64,000 nucleotides of DNA from Nitrosomonas sp. (GTDB lineage: Bacteria > Pseudomonadota > Gammaproteobacteria > Burkholderiales > Nitrosomonadaceae). Positions 1 through 8,756 of this stretch are shown piece after piece. The number at the start of each line of letters is the position of its first letter. The first letter of the stretch is position 1. The DNA is taken from NCBI RefSeq assembly GCF_019635155.1, contig NZ_JAHBZY010000009.1, forward strand, positions 56,622 through 120,621, in the 5' to 3' direction. A program made the position numbers and the translations under genes. The notes under the pieces were generated by a model, which saw nothing but the letters and a program-made list of their open reading frames with translations, was not told where the DNA came from and did not search any database.

Positions 1-143
1 TTTGCACTATATCGCCGTGTTTTATAACAACCAAAGACTGCATTCATACCTGGATTACAGAAGTCCAAACCAATATGAAGCAGAAGCAGCAAAATCGATA
101 AAAGCAGCTTAACTGAGGTGTCCGGTTTTACTTGACCAGGTCA
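1..143 (+). mobile_element. Right end of an IS3-family insertion sequence
   Basis: The first 112 bases encode, in frame from position 2, the last 36 residues of an IS3-family OrfB transposase; the phrase FYNNQRLHSYLDYRSP is typical of the end of the rve integrase domain. The stop is at 110-112. The following bases to about 143 end in ACCAGGTCA and look like the terminal inverted repeat, since IS3 elements end in CA. The left part of the element is outside the window, so its ends and target duplication cannot be checked. It truncates the recombinase gene that follows. Confidence 0.85.
2..112 (+). CDS. IS3-family transposase OrfB, C-terminal part (cut by window edge)
   Basis: This is the 3' end of a DDE transposase that carries out cut-and-paste or copy-out transposition of the host element. 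The visible 36 residues contain the conserved tail NNQRLHSYLDYRSPNQYE found after the catalytic glutamate of IS3-family OrfB proteins. The catalytic DDE residues lie left of the window and cannot be judged. The frame is fixed by the motif; the gene ends at TAA 110-112. Confidence 0.8.
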   Translation: MHYIAVFYNNQRLHSYLDYRSPNQYEAEAAKSIKAA

Positions 144-932
144 CTACATATGTTGACTCGTGCAGATGTGCGTAATTGGGTGGCTAGCATGGATTGCTCG
201 AATAAGAGGATTATTAACATCTTGAGTCCACTACGCGCCGCCCTGCAAGATGCTCAACATGATGACCTAATACCGGTTAATCCGCTGTTTGGATGGACAT
301 ACAAACGCAATGAACCGCCAAAAGAGAAGATATACGTTGACCCGTTTAATGCAGAAGAGCAAGCGGCAATAATCAATGCTGCTGCAGGATCAACAAAAAA
401 CCAGTGCACTGTGTTTTTTTGGACTGGGATGAGGACCTCAGAGCTAATTGCCCTAGAATGGACGGATATTGACTGGAAACGGAAGAAAATAAAGATTAAC
501 AAGGCACATACCTACGCTGCCAAGAATGACGAATCCACAAAAACAAAATCAAGTAATCGGGAAATAGACATGCTTCCGCATGTGGAGGCTGCACTGATCA
601 ATCAAAAGCTACATACGCTATTACAAGGCGGAAAAGTATTCTTAAATCCGCACACCAGCAAACAATGGACTGGTGATCAACAAATCAGGAAAGGATGCTG
701 GATTCCATTATTGAAAAAAGCCGGGGTGCGTTACAGAAATCCGTATCAAACACGTCAAACTTTTGCATCAATGATGTTGTCGGCTGGTGAGAATATAGCT
801 TGGGTATCTGCGCAAATGGGTCATTCTAATGTGTTAATTACAGCTAAAACATATGCTCGCTGGATTAACAATAATGAGCAGCATGGGGTAAAAGGCAGTC
901 GAGATGTATGGGCAACATTTGGTCAGCATTGA
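132..932 (+). pseudogene. Tyrosine recombinase (phage/island integrase), 5' end lost to an IS
   Basis: This is the catalytic part of a site-specific tyrosine recombinase that would integrate and excise a mobile element. The open frame begins at a TTG inside the IS terminal repeat, so the first few residues are IS-derived and the N-terminal arm-binding domain is missing. The remaining core-binding and catalytic parts are present. Counting from the TTG, the catalytic set is R101 (TGMRTSEL), a lysine near 139, R208 (YQTRQTF, with Tyr in place of the usual His of HxxR), H221 (MGHSN) and the nucleophile Y231 (KTYARW). Recombinases of this subfamily use tRNA genes as targets, and the gene points at the tRNA-Ser only 31 bases away. 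It is probably inactive because the N-terminal domain is gone, though a truncated protein could be made. Confidence 0.85.
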
Positions 933-962
933 TAAATAGCTTATTGATTATGCTGTAAATAA

Positions 963-1054
963 TGGCGGAGAAAGCGGGATTCGAACCCGCGGTACGGTTT
1001 GAGCCGTACACACGCTTTCCAGGCGTGCACCTTCAACCACTCGGTCATTTCTCC
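963..1054 (-). tRNA. tRNA-Ser (anticodon GGA)
   Basis: On the minus strand the sequence folds as a class II tRNA. The acceptor stem pairs GGAGAAA with TTTCTCC, the anticodon loop reads CTGGAAA with anticodon GGA, the long variable arm has the stem GTACGG/CCGTAC, and the T loop is GGTTCGAATCC. The discriminator base is G and the terminal CCA is encoded (TGG at 963-965 on the plus strand). It decodes UCC and UCU serine codons. Its 3' end faces the truncated integrase, which suggests it is the attachment site of the element to the left. Confidence 0.96.
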
Positions 1055-1140
1055 AGGTTGTCATACAATTGGGGGCCAAGAATAAACCAGATATCATTTT
1101 CGGGCAAATTTGTTTTTGCAGCGGGCGGTGCTTGTTTTTG

Positions 1141-1608
1141 CTATTCGAGAAATTTCCAGATTGAAAAAGTCGCGCCTTGTCCGATGGTGGCGCCGCCCGG
1201 CTTATGGATCGTCCAAATGATCGCTTGCTCGACCAGAAAACGTTTGCCGCTGCTGGAAATTCTAATGCCACGGTAATCTGAGATATAGCCTTGGGTTTTT
1301 GCTTGTTCCAGCATGTGGGCGCGTTCTTCGCGGTTTGGCGGCTCGGCGGTGAGGCGTGACGGCGTTTGCGTGAATTGCTGCCAGTCCATTTCCCATAACA
1401 CTAGCGCTGCCTGATTTCCGTAATTCAGAATCGGATCCGCTTCGGTGCTGTGCGATGCGACGACAAATGGACTGTGGAATAGCCGGTACGCTTGTTCCTG
1501 TGCCGTGCCGCTTCGATCAATAAGCTCGTGCCGGAGCCAATGGGCATAGCTGTCGAGCAGATATTGACTCCATTGCACTACCGGTGGATTATTCCAATCG
1601 TTTCCCAT
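1141..1608 (-). CDS. MEKHLA domain-containing protein
   Basis: This 155-residue protein consists almost wholly of a MEKHLA domain, a PAS-like fold found alone in bacteria and at the end of plant HD-ZIP III transcription factors. The diagnostic stretches are PILNYGNQAALVLWEMDW (near residue 60), RLTAEPPNREER (near 85) and the strand GIRISSSGKRFLVEQAIIW (near 115-133). There is no signal peptide or membrane segment, so it is probably cytosolic. A role in ligand or redox sensing is plausible by analogy with PAS domains, but no function is established for the stand-alone bacterial forms. It lies between the tRNA and nadB and is not clearly in an operon. Confidence 0.8.
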   Translation of the reverse strand: MGNDWNNPPVVQWSQYLLDSYAHWLRHELIDRSGTAQEQAYRLFHSPFVVASHSTEADPILNYGNQAALVLWEMDWQQFTQTPSRLTAEPPNREERAHMLEQAKTQGYISDYRGIRISSSGKRFLVEQAIIWTIHKPGGATIGQGATFSIWKFLE

Positions 1609-1682
1609 AGTCGCTTAAACAATTACCGGTAGCGGGGGATACGATGAATAGTGCGATAGCAGTCAGTATGATTCATGGTGTT

Positions 1683-3278
1683 CTAACCACTTTTTCTGAG
1701 GATAGTATTGCGAGCTTCCGGCAAAGTCCCCGGATAGTCTTTGCTAAAGTGCAAGCCACGGCTTTCGTGACGAAGCATTGCGCAACGTACGATCAAGTCG
1801 GCGCTATCGACCAGATTACGCAATTCGAGCAGATCGCTGGTAACGCGGAAATTCGTATAGTACTCATTGATCTCTTCGCGTAGCAGCTCGATCCTGCGCT
1901 GCGCGCGTTGCAGCCGTTTCGTGGTGCGCACGATACCGACATAATTCCACATGAAGCGGCGCAATTCATCCCAATTGTGGGCAATGACAATTTCCTCGTC
2001 CGCGTCGGTAACCCGGCTTTCGTCCCAATCGGGGAGCGGCGGTGGCTCATTGGCGGGTTGGTTGATAATATCGTCGCCTACGGCTTGCGCCAATACCACG
2101 CACTCGAGCAGTGAGTTGCTTGCCAAGCGATTTGCGCCGTGCAAGCCGGTATGTGTGGTTTCACCGATGGCATAGAGATTGCTCAAATCGGTTCTGCCAT
2201 GTCGGTCGGTCATAACACCGCCGCACGTGTAGTGAGCGGCCGGAACAACCGGTATCGGTTCTCGGGTGATGTCGATACCCAATTCCAAACAACGTGCGTA
2301 AATCGTCGGAAAATGTTCTTTTAGAAACTCTGTCGGTTTATGCGAGATATCCAGATAAACGCAATCCAGGCCGCGTTTTTTCATTTCAAAGTCGATGGCG
2401 CGCGCGACGATGTCACGCGGTGCGAGTTCGGCGCGTTCATCATGGCGGGGCATGAAACGATCGCCGTTAGGCAGTTTCAATAATCCGCCTTCTCCACGAA
2501 CCGCTTCGCTGATTAAAAAAGACTTGGCATGGGGGTGATAAAGGCAGGTCGGGTGGAATTGGATGAACTCCATATTGGCGATTCTGCAACCGGCTCGCCA
2601 GCCCATCGCGATGCCGTCACCGGTGGCGGTATCCGGGTTGGTGGTATAAAGATAAACTTTATTCGCGCCACCGGTTGCCAATACCGTATTTTGAGCGATA
2701 AAAGTGAGTACCTGATCATTTTTCTTGTCGAGAACATAAGCGCCGAAGCAACGCTTCTGCCCGGTATTTTTATAATCCGGCAGTTTGTCGCTGGTAATCA
2801 GATCGATCGCGATATGATGTTCTAAAATGTGGATATTCGGATGCGCCCGGATCTGCCGGATCAACGCTTGCTGCACGGCTTTACCGGTAGCGTCCCCGCT
2901 ATGGATGATGCGCCGGGTGCTGTGGCCGCCTTCTTGCGTGAGGTGATATCCGGTTTCGTTGTTTGGGTCCGAAGTGAAAGCAACACCCTGGTTAATCAGC
3001 CAATGTATCGCCGCTGCCGCATGCTCGGCGACAAATCGGGTGATTGCTTCGTCGCATAAACCGGCTCCGGCGACTAAGGTGTCGCGCACATGCTGTTCGG
3101 GAGAATCCTCATGGGATAGCGCGGCTGCGATCCCGCCTTGCGCCCAGGAACTGGCGCCGGAGTCCGCCGCTTGCTTGGTGATGATGCAGACTTTTTGCTG
3201 ACTCGCCAGATGCAATGCCAGGGAAAATCCAGCCAATCCGCTGCCGATAATGAGCGTATCGAAATAGTTGTTAGACAT
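1683..3278 (-). CDS. nadB: L-aspartate oxidase
   Basis: NadB oxidises L-aspartate to iminoaspartate with FAD, the first step of the de novo route to quinolinate and NAD. The 531-residue length matches the family (about 540). The N-terminal dinucleotide-binding motif [12 protein letters not shown] is at residues 11-22. It is followed by [11 protein letters not shown] near 43, the [15 protein letters not shown] stretch near 118, HPTCLYHP in the substrate-binding region and [19 protein letters not shown] near the end of the FAD domain. The C-terminal helical domain is intact. These residues distinguish it from succinate dehydrogenase and fumarate reductase flavoproteins. nadA and nadC are not adjacent, so the gene seems to be transcribed alone. 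Confidence 0.95.
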   Translation of the reverse strand: MSNNYFDTLIIGSGLAGFSLALHLASQQKVCIITKQAADSGASSWAQGGIAAALSHEDSPEQHVRDTLVAGAGLCDEAITRFVAEHAAAAIHWLINQGVAFTSDPNNETGYHLTQEGGHSTRRIIHSGDATGKAVQQALIRQIRAHPNIHILEHHIAIDLITSDKLPDYKNTGQKRCFGAYVLDKKNDQVLTFIAQNTVLATGGANKVYLYTTNPDTATGDGIAMGWRAGCRIANMEFIQFHPTCLYHPHAKSFLISEAVRGEGGLLKLPNGDRFMPRHDERAELAPRDIVARAIDFEMKKRGLDCVYLDISHKPTEFLKEHFPTIYARCLELGIDITREPIPVVPAAHYTCGGVMTDRHGRTDLSNLYAIGETTHTGLHGANRLASNSLLECVVLAQAVGDDIINQPANEPPPLPDWDESRVTDADEEIVIAHNWDELRRFMWNYVGIVRTTKRLQRAQRRIELLREEINEYYTNFRVTSDLLELRNLVDSADLIVRCAMLRHESRGLHFSKDYPGTLPEARNTILRKSG

Positions 3279-3639
3279 TCAATCGATTAATATTTCAAGT
3301 AATTAAGTTACTTCCACCCATGCCGGGCGATTAAAACCCAAAGTCGCCAAAATTCCGGTCAAGCAACCGAAACCCATGCATCCAAAAAATGTTCAGGAAT
3401 AGCAAACGTCGTGATTATTGCAGCCGAAAATTAGCAAATCCAATTGCTTTGCAGTCAGCGAAGAATCGTAACACAATCGTAACATGTAAACCCGCAAGGA
3501 TGGGGATTAAGACCGGTTTGGGATGGGTGAAAGCCGGTTTAAAGTCGCAAATTTCACTCCGCGCTAAAATTCACAATGCGCTATGGTTGCGTCGTTCGTC
3601 GGAAACCGGACCACGGCAAAGCGGGAAGTAAGATGCAGA
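3279..3639. other. Intergenic region between nadB and yaeQ
   Basis: These 361 bases hold no gene that I can support. They should contain the nadB promoter, read on the minus strand. Short open frames exist on both strands but lack ribosome binding sites and recognisable protein sequence. The stretch near 3480-3540 is rich in GGTTT-type words, with no clear hairpin. Confidence 0.5.
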
Positions 3640-4173
3640 TCAAGCTTGCAACGTTACCCAACTCACTTCGCATTCCCCCGATTCTGCCGCCACAAACGCC
3701 GATTCCCCGATGATGGTGACGGAGATATCCATTGTGCGTTGCGCCAATTTTGCCAGCGTCTGAATTTGCGGCCAATCGAAGCGGAAGAGAGTTGCGGTCA
3801 GCACGGCGAATTTTGCTTGTTCTTGCGTCCACCAGACATTCGATTTGGAATTGAAACTGTACACTTTGACAGTTTGGGCGATGCGAGTGGCTTTCTTGAT
3901 GTGCTCCGGGGCGGGTTCGCCGACATCGATCCATAAGCCGATCCGGCCATCCGCAGTATGCGCCCAGAGATCAGGCTCTTCCGCGGTGCTCAAGCCTTTG
4001 GTAAACAGTAGCGATCCCTCGGCGTTGATGCAAAACGCGAGCATGCGCGCCATCATGCGTTCGATCGTTTCAGAGGGATGCTGCGCAACGGTTAAACTGA
4101 GCGTATCGTAATAATTGCGATTGAGATCGGTCAACGCAATTTTGAATTTATAGATGGTCGGTTTTAAGGCCAC
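3640..4173 (-). CDS. yaeQ: YaeQ family protein
   Basis: This 177-residue protein matches the YaeQ family (about 180 residues). It begins MALKPTIYKFKIALTDLNR and has the conserved internal sequences ERMMARMLAFCINAEG, TKGLSTAEEPDLW and GLWIDVGEPAPEHIKKA. Known YaeQ structures have a PD-(D/E)XK nuclease-like fold; the biochemical role is not settled, and early work in enterobacteria linked it to suppression of rfaH defects. No signal peptide or membrane segment is present. It is on the same strand as the downstream-facing ABC-F gene, from which it is separated by only 44 bases, so the two may share a transcript. Confidence 0.9.
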   Translation of the reverse strand: MALKPTIYKFKIALTDLNRNYYDTLSLTVAQHPSETIERMMARMLAFCINAEGSLLFTKGLSTAEEPDLWAHTADGRIGLWIDVGEPAPEHIKKATRIAQTVKVYSFNSKSNVWWTQEQAKFAVLTATLFRFDWPQIQTLAKLAQRTMDISVTIIGESAFVAAESGECEVSWVTLQA

Positions 4174-4217
4174 GGTCTCACCAAAGTGTGATTATTTCAG
4201 CCACTGATTGTTACAGA

Positions 4218-5822
4218 TCATTCAATTCCCTGCGATCGCAAGTAATCCTCGTAATTACCCCTGAAATCCTTGATGCCGTCCGGTGTCATTTCAAGAATGC
4301 GCGTGGCCAGCGAGGACACGAATTCACGGTCGTGGGAAATGAAAATCAACGTGCCGGTATATCGTTCCAACGCGCTGTTCAGCGATTCAATCGATTCCAT
4401 ATCGAGGTGGTTGGTCGGTTCGTCCATCAGCAACACATTGGGTTTCTGCAGGATCAGCTTACCGAACAGCATGCGGCCTTGTTCTCCGCCGGAAATCACG
4501 CGCGTGGATTTTTTTACGTCGTCGCCGGAAAACAATAACCGCCCCAGTGTGCCGCGAATCGTTTGATCGTCGTCACTACCTTTTCGCCACTGATCCATCC
4601 ATTCGGTCAGCGACATGTCTTCGGCGAAATCCGCCGCATGGTCTTGCGGGAAGTAACCGGGATTTGCTTTATCGGTCCATTTGATCTCGCCGTGATCCGG
4701 CGTTAAGTCACCGGCCAGGCAGCGCAGCAGCGTGGTTTTACCGATACCGTTCGGGCCGATGATGGCGACTTTCTCGCCCGCTTCGATGTTCAGATTAAAA
4801 TCCTTGAACAGCGGTTTGTCCATGTCGGGGAAGGCCTTACTAATGGCCAGGATGGAAACGGCCAAGCGATGCAGTTTTTCCTTGTCGTGAAATTCGAAGC
4901 GGATAAACGGATACTGACGGCTGGATGGTTTGACGTCCTCCAGCTTGATTTTCTCGATCTGCCGCGCGCGGCTGGTAGCTTGCCGGGCTTTCGACGCATT
5001 GGCGGAGAAGCGGCTGACAAACGACTGTAGATCGGCAATCTGCGCTTTCTTTTTGGCATTATCGGCCAGCATGCGCTCGCGCACCTGGGTCGAAGCGGTC
5101 ATGTAGTCGTCATAGTTGCCGGGATAAATGCGTAATTCGCCGTAATCCAAATCGGCCATGTGCGTGCACACGCTGTTCAAAAAATGCCGGTCGTGAGAAA
5201 TGATGATAATGGTGTTCTTGCTGTCGTTGATCACATCTTCCAGCCAGCGGATGGTATTGATATCGAGGTTATTGGTCGGCTCGTCGAGTAACAGGATGTC
5301 CGGATTGGAAAACAATGCCTGCGCCAATAACACGCGCAATTTATAACCCGGTGCGACGGCGCTCATCAAGCCTTGATGCTGAGAAGAAGGGATGCCGACA
5401 CCGAGCAATAGCTCCCCGGCGCGCGCTTCCGCCGAATAACCGTCCAACTCGGCAAACTCGGATTCCAGTCCGGCAGCGTGCATATAATCGTCTTCGGTGG
5501 CGTCCGGATTGGCGTAAATGGCGTCGCGCTCCTGCTTGATGCGCCATAAATCCGCGTGTCCCATCATCACCGTATCGATCACCAAATAGTCTTCAAACGC
5601 GAACTGATCCTGACGCAACTTGCCCACCCGCTCGCCACTGTCGACCGAAACATTACCAGCCGTCGGCTCCAGATCGCCACCGAGAATTTTCATGAACGTC
5701 GACTTACCGCAACCGTTCGCGCCGATCAACCCATAGCGGTTACTCCCGCCAAATTTAACGGAAACATTCTCAAATAGCGGCTTAGCGCCGAATTGCATGG
5801 TGATATTGGCGGTTGTAATCAA
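4218..5822 (-). CDS. ybiT: ABC-F family ATPase, YbiT type
   Basis: This 534-residue soluble protein has two ABC ATPase domains and no membrane segments, as in ABC-F translation factors that act at the ribosomal E site. Domain 1 has Walker [10 protein letters not shown] (about 34-42) and Walker [12 protein letters not shown]. Domain 2 has Walker [10 protein letters not shown], signature [10 protein letters not shown] and Walker [12 protein letters not shown]. The start [20 protein letters not shown] and the phrase [13 protein letters not shown] are characteristic of YbiT rather than Uup, EttA or YheS. Length agrees with E. coli YbiT (about 530). The gene follows a 279-base upstream gap that should hold its promoter. 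Confidence 0.93.
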   Translation of the reverse strand: MITTANITMQFGAKPLFENVSVKFGGSNRYGLIGANGCGKSTFMKILGGDLEPTAGNVSVDSGERVGKLRQDQFAFEDYLVIDTVMMGHADLWRIKQERDAIYANPDATEDDYMHAAGLESEFAELDGYSAEARAGELLLGVGIPSSQHQGLMSAVAPGYKLRVLLAQALFSNPDILLLDEPTNNLDINTIRWLEDVINDSKNTIIIISHDRHFLNSVCTHMADLDYGELRIYPGNYDDYMTASTQVRERMLADNAKKKAQIADLQSFVSRFSANASKARQATSRARQIEKIKLEDVKPSSRQYPFIRFEFHDKEKLHRLAVSILAISKAFPDMDKPLFKDFNLNIEAGEKVAIIGPNGIGKTTLLRCLAGDLTPDHGEIKWTDKANPGYFPQDHAADFAEDMSLTEWMDQWRKGSDDDQTIRGTLGRLLFSGDDVKKSTRVISGGEQGRMLFGKLILQKPNVLLMDEPTNHLDMESIESLNSALERYTGTLIFISHDREFVSSLATRILEMTPDGIKDFRGNYEDYLRSQGIE

Positions 5823-6101
5823 AGTGGATACCTGCGGATGATGGTTACAAGAAAGGGGCGCACATTCTAAACGTTTTTCAATGAAATTGCTGGGTTATGG
5901 TGGGTGTTGATATCAATTGCGTGTAACTGGGATTGAAGGGTATGCTTCGCAAGAATTCAATTTTTCGGTATGGAACTACTACTTTGTTTGAGTTAAATTA
6001 TATTATCGAGAAAAGCAATAGCGCACCAATGCAGTTCTTGAAAAGCTTCTTCCTTCGTCTTACTAAGTTCCACGATAGGCTATGGATCATTATTTATTCT
6101 A

Positions 6102-6443
6102 ATGAATAACGAAACAAAAATTGTACATTGGTGGGAAATGGTTCTGCTCATCGCAGCATATGTAATTCCACTATTCTTTTGCTACTACAGCTATTTAACT
6201 GGTGAGGGCCATTGGTTTTCGCGTTCTGGTTCACTAATGGTAATCCTTGGCGCTTTTCTCGAATATAGGAATTTTGGCATCCAACAATACCTCCGTGAGA
6301 AAAGAGATGAGACATGGAAACCAGATCCAATAATAGTCAATCAATTAAGGTCGCGGAAACCTTTCGATATTTCAATATTGACATCCTTAGTGCTTGGAAC
6401 AGCAATATGGGGTTACGGTGATTTGCTATTCAGGAATACATAA
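6102..6443 (+). CDS. Small membrane protein of unknown function
   Basis: This 113-residue protein has three likely membrane segments: about residues 12-32 (WEMVLLIAAYVIPLFFCYY), 40-58 (SGSLMVILGAFLEYR) and 90-108 (ISILTSLVLGTAIWGYGDLLF). The charged middle, containing REKRDETWKPDP, should be cytoplasmic or periplasmic depending on orientation. I do not recognise a family. It has no co-directional partner closer than the VOC gene, from which it is separated by a repeated hairpin sequence. Its base composition is more AT-rich than the neighbours, which may indicate recent acquisition. Confidence 0.6.
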   Translation: MNNETKIVHWWEMVLLIAAYVIPLFFCYYSYLTGEGHWFSRSGSLMVILGAFLEYRNFGIQQYLREKRDETWKPDPIIVNQLRSRKPFDISILTSLVLGTAIWGYGDLLFRNT

Positions 6444-6531
6444 AATATGAACCCGCGTAAGGCGAAAGCTGAAAGCGTTCCGCCCGCATGATTTGACGGA
6501 TCACCCTTCGGGCATCCGTCCTACGAAGCTT
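6444..6531. repeat. Dispersed repeat with GGATCACCC/GGGCATCC hairpin, copy 1
   Basis: The segment ending in CATCCGTCCTACGAAGCT recurs at 11945-12062. Over 42 aligned bases (6490-6531 against 12021-12062) I count three differences. Bases 6496-6519 form a hairpin: ACGGAT pairs with ATCCGT and CCC with GGG around TTC. The weaker upstream part (AAGGC...TTCCGCC) is also shared between the copies. It is probably a small non-coding repeat of the REP/MITE kind, or a remnant of one. Confidence 0.7.
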
Positions 6532-6582
6532 CATCTCATCCGCTGAATTAATCAATTTTCCTAAATGCAAAGGAAATATGAC

Positions 6583-7068
6583 ATGACCAAGATTGCAAAG
6601 AACACGATCTGCCTCTGGTACGAAAACGACGCCGAGGGCGCTGCGCGATTTTACGCCGAGACATTCCCCGATTCGTCAGTCGGCGCGGTGCATCGCGCAC
6701 CGGGGAATTATCCATCGGGTAAGGAAGGGGACGTATTGACGGTCGAGTTCACCGTGATGGGCATCCCGTGCCTCGGACTCAATGGCGGGCCTGCGTTCAA
6801 GCACAACGAAGCCTTTTCGTTTCAAGTTGCAACCGAGGACCAAAGTGAAACGGATCGTTACTGGAACGCAATCGTCGGCAACGGCGGCCAGGAAAGCGAG
6901 TGCGGCTGGTGCAAGGACAAGTGGGGTATCTCTTGGCAGATTACACCGGTTGCCCTGACGAAAGCATTCACCAGTCCCGACCGCGCGGCCTCCAAACGCG
7001 CATTTGATGTGATGCTGACAATGAGAAAAATCGAAATTGCCACAATCGAAGCGGCATTTCGTGGTTGA
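6583..7068 (+). CDS. VOC superfamily (PhnB-like glyoxalase fold) protein
   Basis: This 161-residue protein belongs to the 3-demethylubiquinone-9 3-methyltransferase-like (PhnB-type) branch of the vicinal oxygen chelate fold. Key phrases are ICLWYENDAEGAARFYAETF, TVEFTVMGIPCLGLNGGP, FQVATEDQSETDRYW and CGWCKDKWGISWQITP. The branch lacks established catalytic activity, and the annotation as a methyltransferase in some databases is historical. I place the start at ATG 6583, which has AGGA eight bases upstream, in preference to the ATG at 6565. The last residues (MRKIEIATIEAAF) are the usual end of the family. Confidence 0.85.
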   Translation: MTKIAKNTICLWYENDAEGAARFYAETFPDSSVGAVHRAPGNYPSGKEGDVLTVEFTVMGIPCLGLNGGPAFKHNEAFSFQVATEDQSETDRYWNAIVGNGGQESECGWCKDKWGISWQITPVALTKAFTSPDRAASKRAFDVMLTMRKIEIATIEAAFRG

Positions 7069-7134
7069 GATGCGAGCGATCTGATAACCCGCATAAGAGG
7101 CTGGAATCAATGGGGCAGGATTCCATCGATTATC

Positions 7135-7563
7135 TTACGTGGGTAAATCCATCCAAGGGTTAATGATTGCAACGTTGCAGCCGGTAAAGTCTTTAACATT
7201 TCGTGTGGCAATTGCCGCTTGTTTGCTGCTGGCGATGGCGGCGATCATCAGATTCACGGCATCGGTATTGATTCCACTGCTTTCGCACGCTGCGGCAATT
7301 TCACCGTAGCGATAGACCGCTTCTTCATCAAAGGGAAAAATTCTACCGCTGAAAGCTTCCGCGATAAAATTCAAGAAATTGACGGTTAATTGAGTGCGTC
7401 GTTTACCCTCCGGCAATCGTGCCAACCCTCGTTGAATTTCTGCAATGGTAATTGCGGTGATCGCAAGATGAATCGGTTTTTGCGCTTTGATCCATCGTTT
7501 AACATTCGCGTCGGGTTGTTCGCGCATCAATTCCGAAATGACATTGGTATCCAGAACAATCAT
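7135..7563 (-). CDS. PIN-domain toxin, FitB/VapC type
   Basis: This 142-residue protein is a PIN-domain ribonuclease toxin of a type II toxin-antitoxin module. The acidic metal-binding set is visible: D5 (VLDTNVISEL), E42 (AEIQRGLARLP), D101 (NTDAVNLMIAA) and N122/D125 near the end (TRNVKDF). The early ELMREQPD and QRGLARLPEGKRR phrases are those of FitB-like toxins. Its start codon overlaps the stop of the antitoxin gene by four bases, so the pair is translationally coupled. Family members cleave RNA when the antitoxin is degraded. Confidence 0.9.
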   Translation of the reverse strand: MIVLDTNVISELMREQPDANVKRWIKAQKPIHLAITAITIAEIQRGLARLPEGKRRTQLTVNFLNFIAEAFSGRIFPFDEEAVYRYGEIAAACESSGINTDAVNLMIAAIASSKQAAIATRNVKDFTGCNVAIINPWMDLPT

Positions 7564-7808
7564 GCATCAAAATCAATGGTCTGACGCTTTGTGCCACGTG
7601 CTGGCAGGTCAAGTTCCACGCCATGTTTTGCACCAAAGTACTTTTCCGCGATTTGCGCAATGTCGGCGGACTTGAATTCGTTGGCTAGCGATGCCTTTTG
7701 CAGAATATGGCGCACGTAGGCTTCCAGGGAAACGCCCGCTTGAGCCGCATGCATGCGCAGCAATTCTTTGGTTTTGTCGGGTAAATCCCGGATCGTGATA
7801 CTGGCCAT
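7560..7808 (-). CDS. FitA-like ribbon-helix-helix antitoxin
   Basis: This 82-residue protein is the antitoxin partner of the PIN toxin that follows. The N-terminal MASITIRDLPDKTKELLRMH is a ribbon-helix-helix DNA-binding motif, as in FitA, followed by HAAQAGVSLEAYVRHIL. The acidic and charged C-terminal tail would wrap the toxin. I choose the ATG at 7808 over one eleven codons upstream, because it starts the conserved domain and has a purine-rich AAGAG ahead of it. Autoregulation of the operon by the antitoxin is expected for the family. Confidence 0.88.
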   Translation of the reverse strand: MASITIRDLPDKTKELLRMHAAQAGVSLEAYVRHILQKASLANEFKSADIAQIAEKYFGAKHGVELDLPARGTKRQTIDFDA

Positions 7809-8032
7809 ATTTTTCTCTTGAAGAATGTGCAAAAGATGCAATCAATGATGGCAAACTCAGACGATAAAATCAAGCAAGCAAGGCAGATAAGGTAGCAGGT
7901 CTTGCATTAACACATGACGCCAGAATCAGCGCGGCAAGTTGAGTACTATTGAATTCCCCGTACAAAAAGGAAATACGCTCAACAATCACGCAGAAACCAC
8001 AGAAGAAGTTGTGTTCACTGAATTTTAACTTT

Positions 8033-8419
8033 TTACCAAATACGTTGGATGCCATAGTGATCAAACAGATGCTCGTTACTGATGAGCGGTATGTTCAAGG
8101 CTTGTGCTTGTGCAATCAGCATGCGATCAAACGGATCGCGGTGCGGGCCGGGTAAGCTGCCGGCACGTAAGGCGTGATCGGCTGTGATGTCGAGCGGCGT
8201 AAATCCCTGATTGATCACACAAGCAAGAAAATTTGCTGCAACGGCTTGAGCGCCCGGTAATTTACCGATACGCACTTTGGTGGCAATTTCCCAGGCGGAT
8301 GCCGCACTAATCAGGATGCGGTGTTCATCCGTTTCAATCCAACGGCGGGCAACGAGTGACAAATGTTCGTCGCCGTCCAACCACCACAGCAAGGTATGCG
8401 TATCCATCAAAGCTTGCAA
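8033..8419 (-). CDS. PIN-domain toxin, VapC type
   Basis: This 128-residue PIN-domain protein belongs to the VapC toxins with the DPFDRMLIAQA motif. Acidic residues are D6 (LMDTHTLLWWL), E44 (SAWEIATKVRIGKL) and D95/D98 (HRDPFDRM), with N115 in LISNEHLF. Proteins of this subgroup normally pair with Phd/YefM-type antitoxins, and such a gene ends at the base just before this one starts. It should be a metal-dependent RNase held inactive by its partner. Confidence 0.9.
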   Translation of the reverse strand: MQALMDTHTLLWWLDGDEHLSLVARRWIETDEHRILISAASAWEIATKVRIGKLPGAQAVAANFLACVINQGFTPLDITADHALRAGSLPGPHRDPFDRMLIAQAQALNIPLISNEHLFDHYGIQRIW

Positions 8420-8653
8420 TTATTGCTCCCAAGCCGCCAATTCTTCGTCCGGCAACGGTTCAAAAAAAGCCTCGGTGACCGTGGCTTTGCCGCGCATGAC
8501 ACCAAATTGGCGCTTGTGCGGCACTGAATCCACAGGGACCAATTTAACGACAGGATTCTTCCCTTTTGCGATCACGACTTCTTCACCTGCGCACGCTTGC
8601 TCGATGAGCTGAGAAAGATGGGTTTTGGCGTTGTAAATGGTGTAAGTTTTCAT
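8420..8653 (-). CDS. Phd/YefM-family antitoxin
   Basis: This 77-residue protein begins MKTYTIYNAKTHLSQLIEQA, the dimerising and DNA-binding N-terminus of Phd/YefM antitoxins, followed by GEEVVIAKGKNPVVKLVPV. The acidic tail (EAFFEPLPDEELAAWE) is the expected toxin-neutralising segment. It abuts the VapC gene without a gap. The module lies immediately upstream of the FitAB pair on the same strand, so two unrelated antitoxin types stand in tandem. Confidence 0.9.
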   Translation of the reverse strand: MKTYTIYNAKTHLSQLIEQACAGEEVVIAKGKNPVVKLVPVDSVPHKRQFGVMRGKATVTEAFFEPLPDEELAAWEQ

Positions 8654-8756
8654 CGATTGGTTCCAAGTTGACTAGGAATAGTTAGTCAGGAATTATACTT
8701 TTTGCGGCTCACCTCAACAAGAACAAAAAGGGCCGTACTTTGCGTTCACATGAAAA

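Noticed and set aside
948-1271. Leftward open frame across the tRNA-Ser
   Set aside because: It covers the tRNA gene and the end of the MEKHLA gene in another frame, and has no family sequence.
3389-3631. Rightward open frame of 80 codons upstream of nadB
   Set aside because: It has no ribosome site, no recognisable motif, and lies in a plain intergenic region.
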